NCBI GenBank assembly: GCA_017434885.1
Contig: JAFSGE010000033.1
Span: 1-34,574, forward strand
DNA length: 34,574 nucleotides
Reading direction: 5' to 3'
Source of the DNA: Lachnospiraceae bacterium
GTDB taxonomy: Bacteria; Bacillota; Clostridia; Lachnospirales; Lachnospiraceae
A model generated the notes under the pieces. The model saw nothing but the letters and a program-made list of their open reading frames with translations, was not told the origin of the DNA and made no database searches. A program made the position numbers and the translations under genes. Of the stretch, positions 1 through 8,660 are shown in pieces. The stretch's first letter is position 1, and the number at the start of each line of letters is the position of its first letter.

Positions 1-137
1 ACAAAGCCAAATGGCTGCTAATCAGCGAACTTAAAATGAGCGAACCGGATGCTCATCGCTATGTAGAAAAACAGGCAATGGACCGCTGTGTTTCCAGAAG
101 ATGCATCGCGGAAGAAATTATCAAGACTTACACTTAA
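1..137 (+). CDS. ANTAR-domain protein, C-terminal fragment
   Basis: This is the 3' end of a gene that starts before the window; the open frame runs from base 3 to a TAA at 135-137. The 44 visible residues begin KAKWLLISELKMSEPDAHRY and contain the pattern of the ANTAR RNA-binding helices: a K-x-L-L entry, M-SE-DAHRYV, and the hallmark QAMDRCVSRRCIAEEII. ANTAR domains bind paired hairpins in nascent RNA and act as antiterminators, usually at the C-terminus of a response regulator; the receiver domain would lie to the left, outside the window. The gene converges on rsgA with a hairpin between them. The family call is good; the partner domain is inferred. Confidence 0.75.
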   Translation, partial: KAKWLLISELKMSEPDAHRYVEKQAMDRCVSRRCIAEEIIKTYT

Positions 138-150
138 TCCCCTTTACGTA

Positions 151-201
151 AGAGGGTGTCCCAAAACCATGATTTATTAAGGTCATTTGGGGACACCCTC
201 T
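151..201. terminator. Long hairpin between convergent genes
   Basis: AGAGGGTGTCCC at 151-162 pairs with its reverse complement at 190-201 (one extra C beside it), and AAA/TTT extends the stem. It sits between the stop of the ANTAR gene (137) and the stop of rsgA (203), so it could end transcription from both sides. Neither side has a real T-tract, so a classical Rho-independent terminator is not proven. The GGGTGTCCCAAA ends also look like those of small palindromic repeats or transposon ends. Confidence 0.5.
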
Positions 202-202
202 A

Positions 203-1090
203 TCAAGTCCATCTCTTTCTATTCTTCAGTTCCTCATACAGAACCACATAATTGTCATATCTCACCTTACTGATTTTCCCTTCGGCAAGTGCGTCTTTCA
301 CGCCGCAAACCGGCTCACTGATATGGGCGCAACCTCCGAATTTACATGCCGGTTCATACTCTGCAAATTCCTGATAGTAAGCCTGCAATTCTTCCTGTTC
401 CATCTCTCCTAAGCTAAGTGAGGTAAAGCCCGGTGTATCACAGATATAAGTATCCTCTGCTATATCGGAAAGAGCAAACAACTCTGCGTGTCTGGTGGTA
501 TGCTTCCCTCTTTCTATCTTCCGGCTGATTTCACCGGTTTCCATATTTGCCTTGGGACAAATCGCATTAATAATAGTAGATTTCCCCACACCGCTGGGGC
601 CTGCCACTACAGTAGTCTTTCCCTTTAAATGTGCCTTGATTTCCTCAAGTCCCTCTTCTTCTTTGCCACTGACAAAAAACACTTCATAACCGCAATCGCC
701 GTAAGCCTGTAAAAGTTCCCGGCGTTCCTCTGCTGTGGCAATGTCCTTCTTATTAAAGCAAATCACACAAGGCAAATTCTGCTTTTTCATGGTAATCAGA
801 AACCTGTCAAGCAAGTTATAGTTTGGATTTGGTTTTACAATGGCAAAAATCACAAGTGCCTGATCGACATTGGCACAGGCCGGCCGAATCAGAACATTCT
901 TTCTCGGAAGAATATCCGTAATATTTCCTGTCATCTTTTCCTCATCGGTAAATTCAATTTCTACCAAATCTCCTACAAGCGGTTTTATCTGCTTATTTCT
1001 GAAAATACCTTTCGCCTTACACTCAATAAGTCCCAAAGCTGTATGAACATAATAAAACCCGGCAATTCCTTTTATAATTTTTCCTTGCAT
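203..1090 (-). CDS. rsgA: Ribosome small subunit-dependent GTPase RsgA
   Basis: RsgA is a cytoplasmic GTPase that helps late maturation of the 30S subunit. The 295-residue protein has an N-terminal OB-fold and a circularly permuted GTPase domain: NKKD (about 113-116) comes before the P-loop GPSGVGKST (about 164-172), followed by DTPGF (about 218). The C-terminal zinc site is visible as C-x4-C-x-H-x5-C (about 249-262). I chose the ATG at 1090 because AGGGGA lies 4 bases upstream; an in-frame ATG at 1111 would add seven residues and overlap prkC. The prkC stop is 7 bases upstream, so it is the last gene of the priA-prkC run, as in many Firmicutes. Confidence 0.95.
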   Translation of the reverse strand: MQGKIIKGIAGFYYVHTALGLIECKAKGIFRNKQIKPLVGDLVEIEFTDEEKMTGNITDILPRKNVLIRPACANVDQALVIFAIVKPNPNYNLLDRFLITMKKQNLPCVICFNKKDIATAEERRELLQAYGDCGYEVFFVSGKEEEGLEEIKAHLKGKTTVVAGPSGVGKSTIINAICPKANMETGEISRKIERGKHTTRHAELFALSDIAEDTYICDTPGFTSLSLGEMEQEELQAYYQEFAEYEPACKFGGCAHISEPVCGVKDALAEGKISKVRYDNYVVLYEELKNRKRWT

Positions 1091-1097
1091 ATATCCC

Positions 1098-3239
1098 CTA
1101 TTCCTGCACAAATGTCAGAGGTCGGTGAAGTTCTTTACTCTCTGTAGTTCCCTCTATTGTCGTTGTAGTACCGTCTTCATTGGTAACTGTAGTTGTTTCC
1201 GTTGTATTCACATACTGGAATAATACAAATCCTGTACCGGTAGGGATACCGGAAATATTCTGCTCCGGAATGGGGAATGTGTTTGTCTGGGTACTCAAAA
1301 GCTGCGTACCGTCATCCGCCATCACCGTTACCGTTACCAATGTGCCGGAACGGTAATTAGGGTCTTCCTCTGCCGTAGGTGCATTAATGGCTTCGTTAAA
1401 ACGGTACGTTGCCTGCACCGGCCCTAAACTGATACTGACATCCACAGCTGTTCCTGCATCAATATAAGAGCCCACGGAATAACTCTGGTAACACACCAGT
1501 CCCGAAAGCGCCGGGTCCTCGTGATTAACTTCCGAAACAACGCCAAGCTGCAATCCGGCTTCCACCAGAATACTCATGGCTTCCATCTCATCTTTTCCCA
1601 TCAAATCGGGAACCTGAATTTTTTCATTTTCAATACCTTTGCTGATGCAAATAGTAATTGTTGTTCCTGCAGGCACTTTTTCTCCGCTTGCAGGCTCCTG
1701 GCTGATAATGCTGCCGGCCCGGATATACTTATCAAAAGCTTCCGTTTTGCTTACCGTAAAACCTTTTTGCTCTAAGTTAGATACCGCTTCCGCTTCTGTC
1801 AGCCCTACGATATCAGGCACTTCTATCCCCTCAGAACCGGCACTGACCGTCAGAATGACATTGGTGCCTTCTTCCACCATACTGCCTGCACTGACACTGG
1901 CTTTCATAACGGTTCCTTCCGCATGCTCAATGCTTTCTTCATATTGGATTTCCGGCGTCAGCCCAATTTGCAGCAGACTTACTTTCACATCATCAATGTC
2001 TTTTCCCACTACCTCAATCATTTGAACAGTGGATTTTTCACCGTCTTCCTGCACAATTTCCTGTTCCTTACCTCCTCCACCGAATTGGAACAATCCAAAT
2101 GCCCGTCCGACCAAAAACAAAACAATGCATCCGATAATTACGGCAATAATAACAGCAAGGATTGTGGTAATGTTCTCCATTTTGGGACTGTATGTCTCAT
2201 CCTCGTCGTCATCCTCAGCCTCTTCCGGCTCCTCTATATAACGTTTTTTTACTTTTTTCTTTACTTCTTTTTTAACTTCTTTTTCTGTGCGCAGATGCAT
2301 GGCTTCTTCCATGGATTCCCTTTTCTGTGTCTGCTTTTTAATCTGCGCCATGTCTTTATCACTAATGGTTCTTGTAGATGCCTCTTCATCAGGGTCAACT
2401 ACTTTAACAAAATCCTCATCAGGATTCATCAGAGACTTTTTCAAATCAATGATCAGTTCTCCCATGGACTGGTAACGCCTGTCCGGACTCTTCTGACAGC
2501 TCTTATAAACAATCTGTTCCACACTAACAGGAATTTCAGAAACATAGTCTCTGGGAGAAGGCATTTCTTCCTGAATATGCTTAATGGCAATGGCAACCGT
2601 AGTTTCCCCGTTAAAAGGCACACGTCCTGTCAACATCTCAAACATAGTGATACCCAAAGAATAAATATCACTCTTTTCATCGGAATAACCGCCTCTTGCC
2701 TGTTCCGGAGAAGTGTAATGAACAGAACCCATCACATTGGAAGTAATGGTATTACTGGTAGCTGCCTTTGCAATACCAAAGTCAGTTACTTTTACCTTTC
2801 CTTCTTTGGAAATAATAATATTCTGCGGCTTAATGTCCCTATGAATAATATGGTTATTATGGGCCGCTTCAATACCCATGCTGACCTGAATGGCAATACT
2901 GATGGCTTCCTTTACGGAAAGTCTTGCCTTCTTTTCGATATACTTCTTTAAGGTAATTCCCTCTACCAATTCCATTACAATGTAGTAAATACCGCCTTCT
3001 TCACCTACATCATAAACATTCACGATATTGGGATGCATCAGACCTGCTGCCGCCTGCGCCTCTGTTCTGAACTTAGACACAAAATTAGCATTTTCACTGA
3101 ATTCCTGTTTCAAAACCTTTACCGCAACAAAACGATTCAGTTTATGGTCTTTCGCTTTATATACATCAGACATACCGCCTGTACCGATTTTTTCCAGTAT
3201 TTCGTATCTGTCTCCAACTAACATTCCTATTTTTATCAT
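1098..3239 (-). CDS. prkC: PASTA-domain Ser/Thr protein kinase
   Basis: Membrane-bound eukaryotic-type kinase that senses muropeptides or lipid II outside the cell and phosphorylates division, wall and translation proteins. The 713 residues hold a kinase domain (about 13-270; GTGGMSDV loop, catalytic K41, HRDIKPQN at 133-140, DFG at 153-155). A charged linker follows (KEVKKEVKKKVKK, then an acidic run), one membrane segment at about 358-379, three PASTA repeats (about 404-610) and a C-terminal extracellular domain of about 100 residues with a Thr-rich stretch near the end. ATG 3239 has GAGAGG about 8 bases upstream. The cognate phosphatase gene lies just upstream, with 69 bases between them. 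Confidence 0.95.
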   Translation of the reverse strand: MIKIGMLVGDRYEILEKIGTGGMSDVYKAKDHKLNRFVAVKVLKQEFSENANFVSKFRTEAQAAAGLMHPNIVNVYDVGEEGGIYYIVMELVEGITLKKYIEKKARLSVKEAISIAIQVSMGIEAAHNNHIIHRDIKPQNIIISKEGKVKVTDFGIAKAATSNTITSNVMGSVHYTSPEQARGGYSDEKSDIYSLGITMFEMLTGRVPFNGETTVAIAIKHIQEEMPSPRDYVSEIPVSVEQIVYKSCQKSPDRRYQSMGELIIDLKKSLMNPDEDFVKVVDPDEEASTRTISDKDMAQIKKQTQKRESMEEAMHLRTEKEVKKEVKKKVKKRYIEEPEEAEDDDEDETYSPKMENITTILAVIIAVIIGCIVLFLVGRAFGLFQFGGGGKEQEIVQEDGEKSTVQMIEVVGKDIDDVKVSLLQIGLTPEIQYEESIEHAEGTVMKASVSAGSMVEEGTNVILTVSAGSEGIEVPDIVGLTEAEAVSNLEQKGFTVSKTEAFDKYIRAGSIISQEPASGEKVPAGTTITICISKGIENEKIQVPDLMGKDEMEAMSILVEAGLQLGVVSEVNHEDPALSGLVCYQSYSVGSYIDAGTAVDVSISLGPVQATYRFNEAINAPTAEEDPNYRSGTLVTVTVMADDGTQLLSTQTNTFPIPEQNISGIPTGTGFVLFQYVNTTETTTVTNEDGTTTTIEGTTESKELHRPLTFVQE

Positions 3240-3308
3240 TTCTTAACCTCTCATGCTCTTTTCGGGAATTGCGCCACAAACAACGCATCTTTCACTTTGG
3301 GGTCCCTG

Positions 3309-4055
3309 TTATTCCTCTGCTTTTGCTGTTGCAAATGCATCAATAATAATAACTGCTATGTTATCCTTACCCCCATTGTTGTTAGCCGCCTCTACCAGCT
3401 TTGCAGCTCGCTCCTGAAGAGTTCCCTGCCCTCTTAAAATCCTGCCGATTTCTTCGTCCTCCAACATGTTGCTTAACCCGTCGGAACACATCAGTACGAT
3501 GTCACCGTTTTTTAATTCCTCATGAAAGAAATCAATCTCTATAGTGTCCTTTGCCCCAATTGCTCTGGTAATAATGTTTTTATCCGGATGATTTCTGGCA
3601 TTGGCTCTGTCAAGTCCGCCCATACGGACCATCTCCTCTACCAAAGAATGGTCTCTGGTTACCTGTCTGATTTCATCATTGATAATATATAGTCTGCTGT
3701 CCCCAATGTTTGCCACCTGTAAATATTTCCCCATACAGGTAGCTGCCACCACGGTAGTTCCCATACCCGCAAGATTTTCATCCTCACGCGCCTTGTACCT
3801 TACCCGGTCATTTGCCACACAGATTGCCTTGCTCAAAATGCGAATGGGACTCTTTTCAAAGCAGCTTCGAATCTCCCTAACCATGGTCTCAACGGCACAC
3901 TTTGAGGCATAGTCTCCTGCCTGATGACCACCCATGCCGTCTGCAACCACATATACATTGGGAAGATTTCCTACCGGTTCATCCGATGCATACACAAAAT
4001 CCTGATTCAGTTTTCTTTTTTTGCCGATATCCGTTACCGAAAAGGATGCTATCAC
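3309..4055 (-). CDS. stp: PP2C-type Ser/Thr phosphatase
   Basis: Metal-dependent PP2C phosphatase that reverses phosphorylation by the PASTA kinase encoded next. The 248 residues show the PP2C motifs in order: RKLNQD, ADGMGGHQAGDYAS (about 38-51), a central RDHSLVEEMVRMGG, LMCSDGLSNML and GGKDNIAVI near the end, so the metal-binding aspartates are intact. The start is GTG at 4055, overlapping the TGA of rlmN, with AGGAGG about 9 bases upstream, which indicates translational coupling. It is cytosolic, with no membrane segment. Also called prpC in Bacillus. Confidence 0.94.
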   Translation of the reverse strand: MIASFSVTDIGKKRKLNQDFVYASDEPVGNLPNVYVVADGMGGHQAGDYASKCAVETMVREIRSCFEKSPIRILSKAICVANDRVRYKAREDENLAGMGTTVVAATCMGKYLQVANIGDSRLYIINDEIRQVTRDHSLVEEMVRMGGLDRANARNHPDKNIITRAIGAKDTIEIDFFHEELKNGDIVLMCSDGLSNMLEDEEIGRILRGQGTLQERAAKLVEAANNNGGKDNIAVIIIDAFATAKAEE

Positions 4056-5107
4056 CTTTTGTTACCTCCTATTGCAGTAACCTGCTCCTTATGTCTACGC
4101 CTAAGCTGTCCGCAGGCACCATCAATATCTCTTCCCATTTCCCTTCTTATAGTAACATTTATTCTATTTTTTTCAAGTTTATTTTTAAATGCCTGTATGG
4201 CTGCGTTCTCTGACTGCACAAAATCCCGCTCTTTAATTGGGTTGACCGGAATCAGATTTACATGACAATTTAGCGGCTTCACAAGCGCAATTAGCTCTGC
4301 CGCATCCTCATCTGTATCATTGACGCCACCTACCAGACTGTACTCAAAAGTAATTCTTCTTCCCGTCTGTTCAAAATAATACCTGCACGCTTCCATCAGC
4401 TCTGTAATGGAATAACTGTTTGCTACAGGCATCAGCTTTTTTCTTTTTTCATCCGTTGTGGCATGCAGAGAAAGTGCCAGCGTTATCTGCAATTTTTCTT
4501 CTGCCAGTTCTCTCATTTTCGGAACAATACCACAGGTAGAAACCGTTATATTTCTCTGACTGATATGTAATCCCTCTTCTGCCGTAAGAAGCTTCAAAAA
4601 GCGCAAAAGATTGTCATAGTTATCCATCGGCTCACCGGTTCCCATAACAACCACATTAGATACTCGCTCTCTCGTAAGAAATGTAATACTGTAAATCTGG
4701 TCAAGCATTTCCGAAGGCGTTAAATTTCTCTCAAGGCCATCCAGTGTAGAGGCACAGAATTTACATCCCATCCGGCATCCCACCTGGGAAGAAATGCAAA
4801 CTGAATTGCCGTGTTTATACTTCATCCATACACTTTCCACCACATTTCCGTCAGAAAGTGCGAACAGGTATTTTCGTGTACCGTCAATTGCCGATTCCTG
4901 TACCTGAACTGCCTGCAACGCAGTTATTTCATATTGCTCTTTGCATTTTTCTCTTAAGGCGGCAGACAAATTGGTCATTTCATCGAAACTTCTTGCCAGT
5001 TTCTGATGCATCCAGTTATAAATCTGGGTAGCACGAAATTTCTTTTCTCCCAATTTCTCCATCTCTGCCATAAGCTCCTGAAGGGTCATGGATTTTATAT
5101 CTGTCAT
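4052..5107 (-). CDS. rlmN: Dual-specificity RNA methyltransferase RlmN
   Basis: Radical SAM enzyme that makes 2-methyladenosine at A2503 of 23S rRNA and at A37 of some tRNAs. The 351 residues carry the iron-sulfur motif C-x3-C-x2-C (C111, C115, C118 in CRMGCKFCA), a GTGEPMDNYDN motif, and the conserved C-terminal cysteine in GACGQL (about 332) that takes part in methyl transfer. ATG 5107 follows AGGA by 9 bases. It lies 38 bases after rsmB and overlaps the start of the phosphatase gene. Confidence 0.96.
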   Translation of the reverse strand: MTDIKSMTLQELMAEMEKLGEKKFRATQIYNWMHQKLARSFDEMTNLSAALREKCKEQYEITALQAVQVQESAIDGTRKYLFALSDGNVVESVWMKYKHGNSVCISSQVGCRMGCKFCASTLDGLERNLTPSEMLDQIYSITFLTRERVSNVVVMGTGEPMDNYDNLLRFLKLLTAEEGLHISQRNITVSTCGIVPKMRELAEEKLQITLALSLHATTDEKRKKLMPVANSYSITELMEACRYYFEQTGRRITFEYSLVGGVNDTDEDAAELIALVKPLNCHVNLIPVNPIKERDFVQSENAAIQAFKNKLEKNRINVTIRREMGRDIDGACGQLRRRHKEQVTAIGGNKR

Positions 5108-5145
5108 ATTTACTTATCCTGTTTTACTCTTTTTTCCTTATGTTT

Positions 5146-6486
5146 TTATGATTTTCTGCGAAGACGGGCAATAAAAAAACCGTCCGTTTCATGTTCACCC
5201 GGAATCAATTGTAATGTACCGTCCTGTTCACAGAGTTCTTCAAGCCCCGGCAGATATGCTCCAAGATTCTCTGTTTCAAATGGATAGTTTGCTGTAAACC
5301 ATTCCACGTTATCTCTGTTTTCTCCGGGATTTACTGTACAGGTACTGTAAAGTAAAACACCTCCCGGCTTCACATACTGCCATACCGTTTTCAAAATCTC
5401 TCTCTGAAGCGCAATCAATTCATTAAGCCCGTCTTTTGAAGCATGATAGCGGATGTCTTTTTTCTTTCCCATAATGCCAAGTCCCGAACAGGGAAGGTCT
5501 GCAATTACAATATCTGCCGTTTCTTTATCTTCTTCCCTTATCTTACAGGCATCCCATACAAGCACTTCACAATTGGAAAGCTGCATTCTATCTATATTAT
5601 CCCGAATCAAAGAGGCTTTATACTCAGTCAAATCCCTTGCCGAAACCATTCCGCTGCCTGCAAGCTTCTGCGCCGCATGAACAGCTTTACCGCCGGGCGC
5701 CGCACATACATCAATAATCCTGTCACCCTTACGGATATCTGCCGCTTCACAAACTAACATACTGCTTACATCCTGCACAGTAAAAAGACCTTCCTCATAT
5801 CCTGCAAGATGTGAGATACCTTCCAGTCCCCGCAATCTGTATGCATAAGAAAGGTAAGGATGTTGCTCTGCAGATATGCCTTCTGTTTCCCATACACCGA
5901 CAAGTTCCTTCGCTTTGGTCTCATCACAGACCCTCACTGTAACAGGTACCGCTTCCAAAAATGCTTTCAGCATTTTCTCCGTTTTCTCTTCTCCATATTC
6001 TTCTATAAACTTCTCTACAAGCCACTTAGGCATAGAGTAAAATACAGACAAAAATTCAGCTGTATCTTTATCCCTGTCAGGATAACAAACAGCATCTTTG
6101 CTCCGTGCTATGGTTCGAAGCACGCCGTTTATAAATCCCTGCAAACTATGAAAATTTCTCTTTTTACAAAGTTTCACCGCTTCATTACACACCGCACTAT
6201 CCGGTACACTGTCCATAAAAAGAAGCTGATATACACTCATGCGAAGCAACGTTCTGATAAAAGGCTTCATCTTATGTACGGGTACTTTGGAAAACTGATT
6301 GATTACAAAATCAATCTGCAGTTTTCTCTCAAGTGTACCCTCTGTCAGCCTTTTCAAAAAAGCCTTGTCTCTGCCATCCAAATAGTCATGCTTCTGCAGT
6401 ACTTCTCTGATGACCAGATGACTGTATCTGTCCTTCTCTGTTATCTCAAGCAGCATATCTACTGCCAGTTCCCTCATATTTGCCAA
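5146..6486 (-). CDS. rsmB: 16S rRNA (cytosine-967-C5) methyltransferase RsmB
   Basis: The 446-residue protein has an N-terminal NusB-like helical RNA-binding domain (about 1-140) and a C-terminal SAM-dependent m5C methyltransferase domain. The SAM-binding motif DVCAAPGGK is at 259-267, and the two cysteines typical of RNA m5C enzymes are in DLPCSG (C333) and STCT (C383). The start is taken as TTG 6486 because AGAGGA lies 7 bases upstream; ATG 6477, three codons in, would be about 16 bases away. The gap to the upstream metallopeptidase gene is 15 bases. Confidence 0.94.
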   Translation of the reverse strand: MANMRELAVDMLLEITEKDRYSHLVIREVLQKHDYLDGRDKAFLKRLTEGTLERKLQIDFVINQFSKVPVHKMKPFIRTLLRMSVYQLLFMDSVPDSAVCNEAVKLCKKRNFHSLQGFINGVLRTIARSKDAVCYPDRDKDTAEFLSVFYSMPKWLVEKFIEEYGEEKTEKMLKAFLEAVPVTVRVCDETKAKELVGVWETEGISAEQHPYLSYAYRLRGLEGISHLAGYEEGLFTVQDVSSMLVCEAADIRKGDRIIDVCAAPGGKAVHAAQKLAGSGMVSARDLTEYKASLIRDNIDRMQLSNCEVLVWDACKIREEDKETADIVIADLPCSGLGIMGKKKDIRYHASKDGLNELIALQREILKTVWQYVKPGGVLLYSTCTVNPGENRDNVEWFTANYPFETENLGAYLPGLEELCEQDGTLQLIPGEHETDGFFIARLRRKS

Positions 6487-6501
6487 ATTACTGTCCTCTT
6501 C

Positions 6502-7227
6502 CTAGTCATCACGTCTTCTGCCGCGATTGCTGAGTATTAAAAGACGAAGCAATTGTAATACTGCTGAAGCTGCTGCTGCCACATAAGTCAGCGCTGCCGC
6601 ACCAAGCACACTCTTACAGTCATCCGTCTCATCTTCATTCATAATTCCGTAGTCTGCCAGCATCCTAATAGCTCTTCCCGATGCATTAAACTCCACGGGA
6701 AGGGTAATTACCTGAAACAATACCGCGAGAGAAAATACCCACACACCAATATGTGCCAGCGTAAAATAACCACCGCCGGGAAGTTCAAAGGAAAGCCCAA
6801 GCGCCAATCCTAAAATCACCAAAGGCAACCCAAGCTTTGTTCCGATATTTGCCACCGGTACCAACAGGGAACGAATCTTTAAGGGGGCATATCCCACATG
6901 ATGCTGCACTGCATGTCCGCATTCATGAGCGGCTACACCGATTGCCGCAACAGAACGGGAATCATATACTGTATCCGATAAACGCAGCACCTTTGCCCTG
7001 GGGTCATAATGGTCTGTCAAATCACCTGAAACATGCTGAATCTGTACATCATGAATTCCTGACATATGCAAAATTCTTTCCGCTGCCTCCGCACCTGTCA
7101 TGCCGCTTCGCGCCCGTACCTTCTGATACTTAGCGTAAGTGCTCTTTACTTTCGCACTTGCCCACATGCAAAGAAGGGCACCTACAATTACCAGTATATA
7201 TGTCGGGTCAAAATAGTATCCGTACAT
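6502..7227 (-). CDS. Membrane zinc metallopeptidase (YugP type)
   Basis: A 241-residue member of the neutral zinc metallopeptidase family that includes Bacillus YugP. It has an N-terminal membrane segment (about 8-26), the zinc motif HECGH at 101-105, and two or three hydrophobic segments in the second half (about 125-150, 155-175, 205-230). The physiological substrate of this family is not established. Its ATG overlaps the fmt stop as TAATG (one shared base). This gene sits between fmt and rsmB in many Clostridia, which supports the family call rather than a specific role. Confidence 0.88.
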   Translation of the reverse strand: MYGYYFDPTYILVIVGALLCMWASAKVKSTYAKYQKVRARSGMTGAEAAERILHMSGIHDVQIQHVSGDLTDHYDPRAKVLRLSDTVYDSRSVAAIGVAAHECGHAVQHHVGYAPLKIRSLLVPVANIGTKLGLPLVILGLALGLSFELPGGGYFTLAHIGVWVFSLAVLFQVITLPVEFNASGRAIRMLADYGIMNEDETDDCKSVLGAAALTYVAAAASAVLQLLRLLILSNRGRRRDD

Positions 7228-8165
7228 TACGCCTCGCCTCCTAATATCATACCTTCTTTAACTTCATATCCCAAAAGGAAGTCTTTTACTGCAACTCTCT
7301 TTTTCCCTTCAAGCTGAACACTGTTTAAAATAAGTGTTCCCTTTCCGGCAGCTACCTCAATGGTATCTTTTGTCACGTCAATTACCGTTCCCGGAAGCAC
7401 ATCAGTCTCTTTGTCTGTCACATCGGCATCCCAAATTTTTAATGTTTTTCCTTTATAACGGGTAAATGCACTGGGCCAGGAGTTTAACCCCCTGATAAGC
7501 CGCTCAATCACAACTGCATCCTTGGAAAAATCGATTTTTCCCATATCCTTACTCAGGCGGGACACATAATTTGCCATTGCTTCATCCTGCTTTTCAGGAC
7601 ATACTTCACCTTTTTCAATCATGGGAAGTACTTCTACAATTAATTCTGCCCCTACTTCCATTAATTTATCATGCAAACTTTCACCGGTTTCCTTTTTATC
7701 TATCATAACTTCCTTTTTCAGAAGCATATCTCCGGTATCAAGTCCCTTTGCCATCTGCTGAATGGTCACACCGGTTTTTTCTTCCCCGTTTAAAATAACC
7801 CACTGAATCGGTGCTGCACCACGGTATGCCGGAAGCAGAGATGCATGGATATTGATGCATCCATACTTCGGCATATTTAAAATTTCTTCTGTGAGAAGCT
7901 GTCCGAAAGCTGCCACCACAAAAATATCCGCCTCATAGGCACGAAGTGCCTCTACTGAATCCGCTTCTTTGATTTTAACAGGCTGCAAAACGGGAATCTG
8001 ATGGGCAAGTGCACACTGTTTTACAGGAGTCATCTGCACTTCTTTCCCTCTTCCCTTTTGCTTATCCGGCTGCGTCACAACCGCTGCTATATCATGTCCG
8101 GCTTTTATGATTGCTTCCAAGGGGGCTACCGCAAAGTCCGGTGTTCCCATGTAGATAATTCTCAT
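7227..8165 (-). CDS. fmt: Methionyl-tRNA formyltransferase
   Basis: Transfers a formyl group from 10-formyltetrahydrofolate to initiator Met-tRNA. The 312 residues have the family's N-terminal catalytic Rossmann-like domain (opening MRIIYMGTPDFAV; signature HASLLPAYRGAAPIQW at about 110-125; TGVTIQQMAKGLDTGDML) and a C-terminal OB-like tRNA-binding domain, at usual full length. Its ATG overlaps the def stop as ATGA, so the genes for adding and removing the formyl group are translationally coupled. Confidence 0.97.
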   Translation of the reverse strand: MRIIYMGTPDFAVAPLEAIIKAGHDIAAVVTQPDKQKGRGKEVQMTPVKQCALAHQIPVLQPVKIKEADSVEALRAYEADIFVVAAFGQLLTEEILNMPKYGCINIHASLLPAYRGAAPIQWVILNGEEKTGVTIQQMAKGLDTGDMLLKKEVMIDKKETGESLHDKLMEVGAELIVEVLPMIEKGEVCPEKQDEAMANYVSRLSKDMGKIDFSKDAVVIERLIRGLNSWPSAFTRYKGKTLKIWDADVTDKETDVLPGTVIDVTKDTIEVAAGKGTLILNSVQLEGKKRVAVKDFLLGYEVKEGMILGGEA

Positions 8166-8638
8166 TCTTCTTCCTCCGCTTCCACGTCCACAAGTTCTCC
8201 TTCCACCTTTTCCACATAAAGATGTCCGTCCAAATGATCGATTTCATGACAGAACGCTCTTGCAAGAAGCTCTGTTCCCTCCACTACAAAAGGATTCAAA
8301 TCTTCGTCATATGCTTTTACTTTTACATAATTGGGTCTTGTCACAATTCCTGATTTGCCGGGTACACTAAGGCAGCCTTCTCCTCCGGTCTGCTCTCCGC
8401 TTGTCTCCAAAATCACGGGATTAATCAACAGAATCGGATCCTCACCGGTTACATCGATTACAACAATTCTCTTTAAAATTCCCACCTGCGGAGCTGCCAG
8501 TCCTACCCCCTGTGCTTCATACATGGTTTCAAACATATCGTCAATTAATTCTCTGGTTCTGTCTGTCATCTCTGTCACTTCTTTGCACTTCTTATTTAAT
8601 ACCGAATCTCCCATTTCTCTTATGTTTCTGATTGCCAT
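8162..8638 (-). CDS. def: Peptide deformylase
   Basis: Removes the formyl group from nascent proteins. The 158 residues contain the three deformylase motifs: GVGLAAPQVG (44-53), EGCLS (87-91, metal-ligand cysteine) and HEIDH (131-135). The short form with a charged C-terminal tail of glutamates is normal for Clostridia. ATG 8638 has AAAGGA about 10 bases upstream. It lies 22 bases after priA and overlaps fmt by four bases. Confidence 0.97.
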   Translation of the reverse strand: MAIRNIREMGDSVLNKKCKEVTEMTDRTRELIDDMFETMYEAQGVGLAAPQVGILKRIVVIDVTGEDPILLINPVILETSGEQTGGEGCLSVPGKSGIVTRPNYVKVKAYDEDLNPFVVEGTELLARAFCHEIDHLDGHLYVEKVEGELVDVEAEEEE

Positions 8639-8660
8639 TTTTCTTTTTTCCTTTCTGCAT

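Noticed and set aside
1923-2951. Plus-strand open frame opposite prkC
   Set aside because: Antisense shadow of a well-supported kinase gene; composition is rich in His, Asn and Phe, as expected for a shadow.
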